Of a stretch of DNA of 13,243 nt, positions 6,683-13,243 are shown in pieces. The position numbers and the translations under genes are program-made. Where the stretch lies: positions 1 to 13,243 of the forward strand of contig CAMBOW010000057.1 of assembly GCA_945869365.1 (NCBI GenBank), read 5' to 3'. Under the pieces are notes generated by a model. The model saw only the letters and a list, made by a program, of their open reading frames with translations, searched no databases and was not told the origin of the DNA. Every line of letters begins with the position of its first letter. Positions within the stretch are counted from its first letter, which is position 1. The stretch is from Flavobacterium psychrophilum (lineage in GTDB: Bacteria; Bacteroidota; Bacteroidia; Flavobacteriales; Flavobacteriaceae).

Positions 6683-8292
6683 TAGTTTTTGATCAATTTT
6701 CCGGTTTGCAATTGGGCACCCGAACGAATTTGATACATATAAATTCCTGCAGGAAGTTGTTCAATAGAAATCGAAGGGTCAGTAGCATTTACCGTGCTTT
6801 TTTGCACCAATTGCCCTACACTGGTATAAATTGAAATCGATGCTTCTTGAGCAGTCGTTGGCAATTGAATTGAAAGTTGTGTGCTCGCCGGATTGGGATA
6901 TACCGTAAAAAGATCTTTGCTCACAGTTGCAACTGCTAAGGCCGTGTTTAAGGCTGCACTAAAATCTGGAATTCCATAACCATATTGGTTGTTGGGAGCA
7001 GTGTATCTATCAGCTGATTGCTTCACATAGTTGACAACTTCTTGATTGGTTAAAGTAGGAACAGCGCTCCAAAACGTGGCAATCATTCCGGCTAAAATAG
7101 GCCCGGAAAAAGAAGTTCCATTGGCAGTTCCTACATTTCCTGATGAAGTAGATAAAACAGCTGCTTGTCCTTGTGCCATTAAATCGGGTTTGATGCGGCC
7201 GTCAAACGAAGGGCCTATGGAACTAAACGAAGCAATGTTTCGGTTGGAACGCACGGCGCCAATCGCCAAAACGTTATTGGCTTCAGCCGGGACGCCCACA
7301 TGTGGCTCGGAAGATGCACCCGAATTACCCGCGCTGGCCACAACAATGATTCCTCTGGTAAAAGCGATATTGGCCCCGCGAGAAGCAAAGGCTTTGTTTC
7401 CGGTCATATCCTCGTAGGTGTGTCCGTAATTAGTATTGTCAAATCCAAAATAGCCCAAAGAAGAAGTGATAATATCAGCCCCAACGTAATCAGCCATTTC
7501 GGCGGCTTCCACCCAATTGCTTTCTTCTACAGGATTTTCTGAGTTGACATCTTCGGTGATGTATAAATAATATTTGGCATCGGGAGCAGTTCCCACCAAT
7601 TGGGAATCAACAAAGCCTCCCATCGTTGACAACACCAATGTTCCGTGAGAATCACCGGTATAGAAGTTGGCATTTTTGTTCACAAAATCATATCCTCCTA
7701 GCAATAAGCTATTGTTTCGCAATCGAGCAAAAGGATTTAAGGTATTCACGCCCGGAAATCCTGCATCTAATACAGCGACCACCTTTCCTGCACCCGTAAA
7801 ATTTTGCACGTGCAACAAATCGCCATTCATCATGTGAATTTGATTGAACGAATTGCCGTAATTGAACGTAACCAAAGTTTCCATGGTTTTATTCACCGGC
7901 TGAATTTGTGCCGGGGCATGGGGCATTCTCAAATTTAACGAGGCATCGGCAAATTCCAAATGATCGACACCGGGCAAATTGGCCAAGGCATAAATACTAG
8001 CTGCTGTTCCCCGTACGTGCAAGCAATTTAACCAGCGAGATTTTGCCAAAACAGTTATGCCTGCCGCGTCAGTAACTTGATCAATATAGGCCTGATGAAT
8101 GGGCACATCCTGAAAATCTAGTGGAATATTTTGTGCTGCTCGACGATCAAGTGCGCGCTGAGATAACATGGAAAGTGGATTGCTTAAAAAAGTTTGTGCA
8201 TTGGGTTTTTCTGAAAAATACACCCAAGCATCTTCTTGTGCATAGGCAGAAAACGAAAAAAAAGTAACCAAAAGAAGTAGTGCTTTTTTCAT
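6682..8292 (-). CDS. Subtilisin-like S8 serine protease with T9SS C-terminal sorting domain
   Basis: A 536-residue exported protease. A Sec signal peptide (1-18, cleavage at AYA-Q) is followed by an N-terminal region (about 20-165) that may act as a propeptide. Then comes an S8 catalytic domain with a complete triad: Asp176 in VAVLDAGF, His216 in DSHGTLV, Ser394 in NGTSFSGP, plus the oxyanion Asn323 in ASAGNSG. The last 75 residues or so (from about 461, LFTVYPNPAS ... LPAGIYMYQI ... GKLIKN) form a type A T9SS sorting domain. So the enzyme should cross the outer membrane and be released or surface-anchored; this requires a T9SS elsewhere in the genome. It probably degrades extracellular protein or processes surface proteins. 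It sits 51 bases downstream of mnmA, and its stop overlaps the next start. Confidence 0.93.
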   Translation of the reverse strand: MKKALLLLVTFFSFSAYAQEDAWVYFSEKPNAQTFLSNPLSMLSQRALDRRAAQNIPLDFQDVPIHQAYIDQVTDAAGITVLAKSRWLNCLHVRGTAASIYALANLPGVDHLEFADASLNLRMPHAPAQIQPVNKTMETLVTFNYGNSFNQIHMMNGDLLHVQNFTGAGKVVAVLDAGFPGVNTLNPFARLRNNSLLLGGYDFVNKNANFYTGDSHGTLVLSTMGGFVDSQLVGTAPDAKYYLYITEDVNSENPVEESNWVEAAEMADYVGADIITSSLGYFGFDNTNYGHTYEDMTGNKAFASRGANIAFTRGIIVVASAGNSGASSEPHVGVPAEANNVLAIGAVRSNRNIASFSSIGPSFDGRIKPDLMAQGQAAVLSTSSGNVGTANGTSFSGPILAGMIATFWSAVPTLTNQEVVNYVKQSADRYTAPNNQYGYGIPDFSAALNTALAVATVSKDLFTVYPNPASTQLSIQLPTTAQEASISIYTSVGQLVQKSTVNATDPSISIEQLPAGIYMYQIRSGAQLQTGKLIKN

Positions 8293-8343
8293 GAGCTAAA
8301 ATTTATAATTGTAATTTGTGTAGGCTAATTTAGTAAAGAATTC

Positions 8344-9537
8344 TCAAGAAATCACACCCGAACCTATTAATTCCTCACCCAGATACCAGGCCACAAATTG
8401 ACCTTCGGTAATTGCCGATTGAGGCGCATCAAAGGCCACATATAAGCCCGATTCTACTTGATGTAAGGTAGCCGCTTGCAATTCTTGACGGTAGCGAATC
8501 CGCGCGCTAACTGCCATCGTTTGGCCGGGTTGCAAACGCAAATCTTCGCGTAGCCAATGAATCTCTTCGCTTTGAACCAGCAAGGCTTTGCGGAATAAGC
8601 CAGGGTGTGCATGCCCTTGGCCGGTATAAATGGCATTCGTCACCACATCGGTAGCCAAGACAAATAAAGCTTCGGGAGTTCCTCCCACATTCAAGCCTTT
8701 GCGTTGCCCTACGGTATAATAATGTGCACCTTGGTGGGTGCCGACCACTTTTCCAAATTCGGGTGTGTAGCGAATGGGTTTAGACGCAGCCAGAAGCGAA
8801 TCTTCGGTTGAAGAATAGCCAACCTCCTGTGGAATATAACACGTGTTTGCAGCATCTACTTCATAAATCAAGCCGGGTTTGGGTTGTAATTTTTGTTGTA
8901 AAAATTCAGGCAATCGTACTTTCCCGATAAAACATAAGCCCTGAGATTCTTTTTTCTCGGCGGTGACCAATTCCATTTCGGAAGCAATGGCGCGCACTTC
9001 GGGTTTGGTTAAGGCACCTATGGGAAACAAAGCTTTTGCCAATTGCGCCTGCGAAAGTTGACACAAAAAATAGGATTGGTCTTTGTTGTTGTCGGCACCA
9101 GCTAGGAGCTGATATACTGGTTTTCCATCTACGGCAAGTTCGCTTTTTTGGCAATAGTGACCGGTGGCCACATAATCGGCACCTAAACTCAATGCAATCT
9201 GCATGAACACATCAAATTTGATTTCGCGGTTGCACAACACATCTGGATTGGGCGTACGCCCTTTCTCGTATTCGTTGAACATATAATCCACTATTTTGGT
9301 TTTGTATTGTGCACTCAAATCTACGGTCTGAAACGGAATACCCAGTTTTTCGGCCACCAAAAGCGCATCGTTGCTGTCTTCGAGCCACGGACATTCATTG
9401 GAAATCGTCACCGAATCGTCGTGCCAGTTTTTCATGAACAAGCCAATGACTTCGTAACCTTGTTGTTGCAACAAATAGGCCGCAACGCTCGAATCAACGC
9501 CGCCCGAAAGTCCAACTACTACTCGTTTTTGAGTCAT
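8344..9537 (-). CDS. mnmA: tRNA-specific 2-thiouridylase MnmA
   Basis: A 397-residue cytoplasmic enzyme that adds the 2-thio group to wobble uridine 34 of Lys, Glu and Gln tRNAs, using ATP and a persulfide sulfur relay. The PP-loop SGGVDSS (11-17) binds ATP for adenylation. The two conserved cysteines are Cys102 in TPNPDVLCN (catalytic nucleophile) and Cys202 in ESQGLCFIG (persulfide-bearing). ATGHYC (125-130) and [10 protein letters not shown] (153-162) are also family hallmarks, and the C-terminal part carries the tRNA-binding beta-barrel domains. The length is close to normal and nothing is missing. It lies between the MORN-repeat protein gene (21 bases upstream) and the S8 protease gene (51 bases downstream). 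Coupling to secreted proteins probably reflects transcription packing rather than shared function. Confidence 0.97.
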   Translation of the reverse strand: MTQKRVVVGLSGGVDSSVAAYLLQQQGYEVIGLFMKNWHDDSVTISNECPWLEDSNDALLVAEKLGIPFQTVDLSAQYKTKIVDYMFNEYEKGRTPNPDVLCNREIKFDVFMQIALSLGADYVATGHYCQKSELAVDGKPVYQLLAGADNNKDQSYFLCQLSQAQLAKALFPIGALTKPEVRAIASEMELVTAEKKESQGLCFIGKVRLPEFLQQKLQPKPGLIYEVDAANTCYIPQEVGYSSTEDSLLAASKPIRYTPEFGKVVGTHQGAHYYTVGQRKGLNVGGTPEALFVLATDVVTNAIYTGQGHAHPGLFRKALLVQSEEIHWLREDLRLQPGQTMAVSARIRYRQELQAATLHQVESGLYVAFDAPQSAITEGQFVAWYLGEELIGSGVIS

Positions 9538-9558
9538 TATCTTTGCTAAATTCTGTTA

Positions 9559-10269
9559 TTATTTTGATTTGGGCGTAGCAGGATTTGCTTTTTTAACTTT
9601 GGACATGTTTTCTTCGCTCACCAATTTTCCGCCTTCATAAAACTGCCACATGCCTACTTTTTTTCCTTTTTTGTACAGGCCTTTAGCCACTACATTTCCC
9701 AGCGGATCACGGTAAATAGCTTGGCCTTCGTATTGATCTTTATCATAGGTCGCTTCTTCCAAAACCACAGCATTGTTGGCCCATTTTTTATAGGCACCTT
9801 GTTTAAGCCCATTGGCATACTGCGCCTCTTCGGCCGGTTTTGAATCAGCATAATAAACCGTTCGCGTTCCTTCGAGCTTCCCTTTTTTGTAATTTTCAAC
9901 AGTCATCAAGGCTTTGGATTCAAAGTGATAATACTTCCAAACCCCTTCATTTTGTCTATTTACCGATTTGCCCTCGCTAACTTTGTTGTTTTTTTGGTCA
10001 TAAAAAATGGTGTACACCGAATTTGCTGCCGAATTAAATTCGCGCGTGGCAATCACCGTTCCGGCTTGTGTATCGTCGTGAAATTTAAATACCCCTACTT
10101 CTTTGCCGTGATTGAAGGTGCCCTCGTAACGCAATCGCTTGGATTCGGGATGATAGCCTTTCCACAACCCGTGTTTGGCTCCTTTATCATCCAATTGATT
10201 GAGTTGATTTTGCGCCAACAAAGCACCCGAAAAGACAACTAGTAAACAAAGGGAAAGTAAATTTCTCAT
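9559..10269 (-). CDS. Secreted MORN/YwqK-type repeat protein
   Basis: A 236-residue protein with a signal peptide (MRNLLSLCLLVVFSGALLA, cleavage before Gln20). It has at least six degenerate repeats of roughly 22-25 residues with the pattern Gly-x-Trp/Phe/Tyr, x-x-Tyr, Gly (e.g. HGLWKGYH at 33-40, EGVWKYYHFES at 108-118, EGTRTVYYADS at 133-143, QGAYKKWANN at 157-166, VGMWQFYEGGK at 205-215). These match the MORN_2 variant repeats (PF07661). Automated pipelines often name such proteins 'toxin-antitoxin system YwqK family antitoxin', but no toxin gene is nearby and the signal peptide argues against an antitoxin role. The tail is Lys-rich. The likely role is a periplasmic or surface beta-repeat scaffold; function is unknown. 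It is the first gene after the yidC terminator and probably heads the transcript that includes mnmA. Confidence 0.85.
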   Translation of the reverse strand: MRNLLSLCLLVVFSGALLAQNQLNQLDDKGAKHGLWKGYHPESKRLRYEGTFNHGKEVGVFKFHDDTQAGTVIATREFNSAANSVYTIFYDQKNNKVSEGKSVNRQNEGVWKYYHFESKALMTVENYKKGKLEGTRTVYYADSKPAEEAQYANGLKQGAYKKWANNAVVLEEATYDKDQYEGQAIYRDPLGNVVAKGLYKKGKKVGMWQFYEGGKLVSEENMSKVKKANPATPKSK

Positions 10270-10291
10270 GATTATTTCATTTGATTTAAAA

Positions 10292-10312
10292 ACAGGAACT
10301 TAAAATTCCTGT
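10292..10312 (-). terminator. Hairpin in the yidC to MORN-protein gap: second terminator or leader structure
   Basis: A 7-bp inverted repeat, ACAGGAA (10292-10298) with TTCCTGT (10306-10312), has a 7-base loop. On the - strand it is followed by four to five T residues (about 10291-10287), then A/T-rich sequence. It lies 22 bases before the MORN-protein start codon and 30 bases downstream of the stronger terminator. It could be a back-up terminator or an element in the 5' leader of the following gene. Confidence 0.45.
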
Positions 10313-10341
10313 GTTTAGTATTCAGACACAGCTTGTTTTAC

Positions 10342-10364
10342 AAAAAACTCCCACAGAGGGAGTT
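10342..10364 (-). terminator. Rho-independent terminator of the pyrG-yidC unit
   Basis: A 7-bp stem, AACTCCC (10346-10352) with GGGAGTT (10358-10364), has a 5-base loop. It starts 4 bases beyond the yidC stop codon on the - strand and is followed immediately by a T run (10347 down to 10342). It matches the classic intrinsic terminator layout and separates yidC from the downstream MORN-protein group. Confidence 0.85.
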
Positions 10365-10368
10365 GATT

Positions 10369-12246
10369 TTATTTTTTCTTTTGCGCTGCTTTTTGCGCTT
10401 CGGCTTGCTCCATCATATCCTGCATTTTTTGTTGAAAACGACCTTTCTTTTTGGGCTCTTTTAATTTGTTTTCTTGAATCTGTGCATGGATTTTCTTTTC
10501 GTCAACCACATAGCGTTTGATGACAATCATGATCCCAATGGTAATTAAGTTGGAAATAAAGTTGTACAAACTCAAGCCTGATCCGTAGTTATTGAAGAAA
10601 AACAACATCATCAAGGGCGAAATGTAAATCATTATTTTCATCATCTGGGCCATATCGGGCATACCTTCTTGTTGGGGTGCCGCCATTTGCTGATCGCCTG
10701 AAGTCATTTTCATGTAAAAGAAAATGGCTATCGCCGCCAATATCGGAAACAAACTAATGTGGTCTCCGTAGAAAGGAATGTGAAACGGCAACTTGGCTAT
10801 TTCGTCAAACGAGGATAAATCGTCGGCCCAAAGGAAGCCTTTTTGTCGCAACTCAAAAGCCGAAGGAAAAAACTGAAACGAGGCATACATAAACGGCAAT
10901 TGAATCAGGGCCGGAATGCAACCCGCCATTGGGTTCACGCCAGCTTTTGAGTACAACTTCATGGTTTCCTGTTGCTTTTTCATGGCGTCTTTCTTGAATT
11001 TTTCATTCAATTCAGCGATCTCCGGACGCAACACTTTCATCTTGGCTTGCGACAAAAATGATTTGTAGGTAATGGGCGACATCGCAATTTTGATGAGAAT
11101 GGTAAAGACAATAATTGCAATCCCGTAGGCAATAAACGAACTTAAAAACCCAAATAAGGGAATAAAAATAAATTTATTGATCCAACCAAAAATACCCCAA
11201 CCCAATGAAATGACGTGTTCTAAATTTTTGTCGTAAGACTTTAAGGTACTATAATCGGTAGGTCCCATATACAAGTGCATCGCGTAATCCAATTCGCCAC
11301 GTTCAAATTTGAGCGGAATAATCGACTTGAATTGCTTGGTGTAAACCGTGTCTTTTTCTACATCGTGTACCAAATTGGCCGAGTTCAAATCTGCCTTTTC
11401 AAACGGTTTATCGGTGAGCAAAATGGTCGAGAAAAAATGCTGTTTGTAGGCAACATAATTTACTTGTGAAGGCGCTTCTGATTTGCTATCGCCTTGACCT
11501 ACGTAATCGTATTTATCGTCACCATAGGCAAAATAGATTTCGGTGTAGCGGTTTTCGTAATCGACTCCCTTTTCGTTGCGTATGGTTTTCAATTCCCATT
11601 CTAGGTTTACGGGTTTTGAGGTATTTAATACCGATTGCAGCCCTTGGGTTTGAATCGAAAAATCCAACATATAATTATCGGCTTTCAACACGTATTGGTA
11701 TTCCAGATAGGCGGTTTCACTCGATTTGAGTCGCATGGTCAACAACTGATCATTCCCGCTTTTGGTGAGTGTGGGCTGAAAATATAGGTCTTTGGTAGAC
11801 AAGGTTCGGTTGTCTTGTGTAGACAAACTCAGGTTTAATTGGGCGTTGTTTTTCTCGACCAAGGAAACCAATTCTTTTGATCCTTTTTTAAACCGTTCGT
11901 GTTTTTTGAGCGTGGCTGATACAATTTGACCGCCTTTGTTGGCCACTTGTATGCGAATCAACTCATTTTCTATGGTAGTCACAGCAGCTGTAGCAGAAGG
12001 CAAACCGGCCGAGTAGGCAAAATTTCCCAATGCCGCGGTAGCTTTAGCGTCCTGAATCGAATCTTTTACAACTGGAACCGCTGCAGCCGTTTCTTTTTTG
12101 GCTTGGGTTGCTGCTTGTTCTTTTTTGACTTTATCCGCTTTTATTTGAGCATCACTCGGTTGATTTTGGTACATAATCCAAATCAATATTCCAAAGATGA
12201 GCACAAAGCCAATAATCGAATTCAGGTCTAATTTTTTTTCTTCCAT
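10369..12246 (-). CDS. yidC: Membrane protein insertase YidC
   Basis: A 625-residue inner-membrane protein that inserts and folds membrane proteins, alone or with SecYEG. The layout is typical of Gram-negative YidC: an N-terminal membrane anchor (11-26), a charged linker, a large periplasmic beta domain (about 75-340), then the conserved five-helix insertase core with segments near 353-392, 441-460, 496-513 and 537-575. Core motifs are PEIAELNEKFKKD (408-420), KAGVNPMAGCIPALIQLPF (434-452) and LSLYNFISNLITI (558-570). The usual Arg of the hydrophilic groove appears to be Lys386 (ILIKIAMSP). The tail is Lys-rich, as expected for ribosome contact. I chose ATG at 12246 (MEEKKLDLNSIIGF); an in-frame start at 12303 would add 19 atypical residues and overlap pyrG. 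It begins 25 bases after the pyrG stop and is likely cotranscribed with it. Confidence 0.96.
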   Translation of the reverse strand: MEEKKLDLNSIIGFVLIFGILIWIMYQNQPSDAQIKADKVKKEQAATQAKKETAAAVPVVKDSIQDAKATAALGNFAYSAGLPSATAAVTTIENELIRIQVANKGGQIVSATLKKHERFKKGSKELVSLVEKNNAQLNLSLSTQDNRTLSTKDLYFQPTLTKSGNDQLLTMRLKSSETAYLEYQYVLKADNYMLDFSIQTQGLQSVLNTSKPVNLEWELKTIRNEKGVDYENRYTEIYFAYGDDKYDYVGQGDSKSEAPSQVNYVAYKQHFFSTILLTDKPFEKADLNSANLVHDVEKDTVYTKQFKSIIPLKFERGELDYAMHLYMGPTDYSTLKSYDKNLEHVISLGWGIFGWINKFIFIPLFGFLSSFIAYGIAIIVFTILIKIAMSPITYKSFLSQAKMKVLRPEIAELNEKFKKDAMKKQQETMKLYSKAGVNPMAGCIPALIQLPFMYASFQFFPSAFELRQKGFLWADDLSSFDEIAKLPFHIPFYGDHISLFPILAAIAIFFYMKMTSGDQQMAAPQQEGMPDMAQMMKIMIYISPLMMLFFFNNYGSGLSLYNFISNLITIGIMIVIKRYVVDEKKIHAQIQENKLKEPKKKGRFQQKMQDMMEQAEAQKAAQKKK

Positions 12247-12271
12247 AAGGTGAGGCTTCAGCCAGATTAAA

Positions 12272-13243
12272 TTATTTTTTTGCTTGCACGGCGGCGGCCA
12301 CAAAACTCACAAAAAGTGGGTGCGGATTGGCTACCGTACTTTTATATTCGGGATGGTATTGCACCCCAATAAAAAACGGATGATTTTCTATTTCAACAAT
12401 TTCTACCAAACCCGTTTCTGGGTTTGTTCCTGAGGCTTTTAAGCCAGCTTTTTGCAAAGCATCTAGGTACTTTCCGTTGAACTCATACCGGTGACGATGA
12501 CGTTCCGAAATTTGGGAAACCCCATATATTTTGTGGGCTAGCGTACCCGGTTTTATGCTGCAGTTCCAAGAACCCAAACGCATGGTTCCTCCTTTGTCGG
12601 TAACGCTTTTTTGTTCTTCCATCAAATCGATAACCGGATGTGTTGTGGCCGCATTCATTTCGGTTGAATTGGCATCCGCATAACCCAAGACCGTGCGGGC
12701 ATATTCGATAACTGCCATTTGCATGCCCAAACAAATACCGAAAAACGGTAAGTTATTTTCTCGGGCATACCGAACCGCTTCTATTTTTCCTTCAATGCCG
12801 CGTTCGCCAAAACCAGGCGCAACCAAAATTCCATCCAAACCGGCCAGTTTTTCGTTACAATTGCTGGCATCTAAATATTCGGAATGCACCGAAACCACGT
12901 TTACTTTGGTTTCATTGGCCGCACCGGCGTGAATAAAGGCTTCTAAAATCGATTTGTACGAATCTTGTAACTCTACATATTTACCGATAAGCCCAATATT
13001 TACAGTGTGTTTTGGATTTTTTAGACGGTGCAAAAAGCGATTCCAGTTTTTTAAATCGGGACTGGCTTTTTTGGGTAAGTTTAGTTTTTTGAGTGCCACC
13101 ACATCCAAGCCTTCTTGCAACATCAAGTTGGGCACTTCATAAATGGTGGAAGCATCGATTGATTGTAGTACGGCTTCGCGTTTGACGTTGCAAAACAAGG
13201 CCAATTTTTGGCGCAACTCATCCGATATTTCGTGTTCGGTTCT
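12272..13243 (-). CDS. pyrG: CTP synthase, C-terminal part (5' end outside window)
   Basis: This is the last 323 residues of CTP synthase, which converts UTP to CTP with glutamine-derived ammonia. The frame is open to the window edge, where it reads RTEHEISDELRQKLALFCNV, so the amidoligase N-terminal domain lies outside. The visible part includes the end of the synthase domain (SIDASTIYEVPNLMLQEGLD), a linker, and a complete class I glutamine amidotransferase domain. That domain has the inter-domain region VNIGLIGKYVELQDSYKSI, an oxyanion-type loop APGFGERG, the nucleophile Cys in FFGICLGMQMAV (codon 12731-12733), MRLGSWNC, and the His/Glu pair in GVQYHPEY. The catalytic triad is intact. It is followed 25 bases later by yidC. 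Confidence 0.97.
   Translation of the reverse strand, partial: RTEHEISDELRQKLALFCNVKREAVLQSIDASTIYEVPNLMLQEGLDVVALKKLNLPKKASPDLKNWNRFLHRLKNPKHTVNIGLIGKYVELQDSYKSILEAFIHAGAANETKVNVVSVHSEYLDASNCNEKLAGLDGILVAPGFGERGIEGKIEAVRYARENNLPFFGICLGMQMAVIEYARTVLGYADANSTEMNAATTHPVIDLMEEQKSVTDKGGTMRLGSWNCSIKPGTLAHKIYGVSQISERHRHRYEFNGKYLDALQKAGLKASGTNPETGLVEIVEIENHPFFIGVQYHPEYKSTVANPHPLFVSFVAAAVQAKK

Noticed and set aside
9538..9545. TATCTTTG on the + strand, a perfect TAnnTTTG box, between mnmA and the MORN-protein gene
   Set aside because: It faces away from the direction of both flanking genes and has no TTG within 17-23 bases upstream. An antisense promoter is possible, but a chance match is more likely.
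9559..10269. Toxin-antitoxin system suggested by YwqK-type repeats
   Set aside because: The protein has a signal peptide and no small toxin gene lies next to it, so a toxin-antitoxin module is not supported.
12253..12262. Small inverted repeat GGCTTCAGCC between pyrG and yidC as a terminator
   Set aside because: The stem is only three to four pairs with a tiny loop and no T tract follows it; pyrG and yidC look cotranscribed.
12247..12303. Extended in-frame start for YidC at 12303 adding 19 residues
   Set aside because: The extra residues (MWPPPCKQKNN...) come from bases overlapping the pyrG 3' end and do not resemble a YidC N-terminus. The protein properly begins MEEKKLDLNSIIGF at 12246.

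Overview
The window looks like a stretch of chromosome from a member of the Bacteroidota, most likely Flavobacteriaceae and close to Flavobacterium. The evidence is a type IX secretion (T9SS) C-terminal sorting domain on a subtilisin-like protease, AT-rich leaders without Shine-Dalgarno sequences, promoter candidates matching the Bacteroidota consensus (TTG, a spacer, then TAnnTTTG), and the family-specific forms of YidC, UvrB and the DUF1456 protein. I see no tRNA, rRNA, CRISPR array, insertion sequence, integrase, phage gene or plasmid gene. No stretch longer than 300 bases lacks a gene. The largest gaps are 163 bases (3242-3404) and 99 bases (10270-10368).

Left block, + strand (1-2024): the 3' end of uvrB (DNA excision repair), a secreted alpha/beta-hydrolase that starts on the base after the uvrB stop, and a DUF1456 protein that starts with GTG just after a tandem heptamer array. 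A strong bidirectional hairpin terminator (1996-2024) contains the DUF1456 stop codon and also serves the oncoming sucC.

Middle block (2045-5313): sucC (TCA cycle succinyl-CoA synthetase beta subunit, - strand) is divergent from a small lipoprotein gene and a Tat-type alkaline phosphatase on the + strand. The sucC/lipoprotein interval carries divergent promoter candidates, and the lipoprotein mRNA could be leaderless.

Right block, - strand (5314-13243): transcription runs right to left. pyrG (CTP synthase, 5' end outside the window) and yidC (membrane protein insertase) are followed by a rho-independent terminator. Next comes a tightly packed group: a secreted MORN/YwqK-repeat protein, mnmA (tRNA 2-thiouridylase), a T9SS-secreted S8 protease, an FMN-dependent nitronate monooxygenase/FabK-like oxidoreductase, and a small secreted protein of unknown function. 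The gaps in this group are 21, 51, -1 and 7 bases, so it may be one transcript. It meets the alkaline phosphatase gene tail to tail with no base between the stop codons.

Overall this is mostly ordinary housekeeping and cell-envelope sequence. I found no convincing new multi-gene system. The items most worth a second look are the heptamer array, the possibly leaderless lipoprotein promoter, the dual-use terminator, the uncertain substrate of the FabK-like enzyme and the uncharacterised small secreted proteins.
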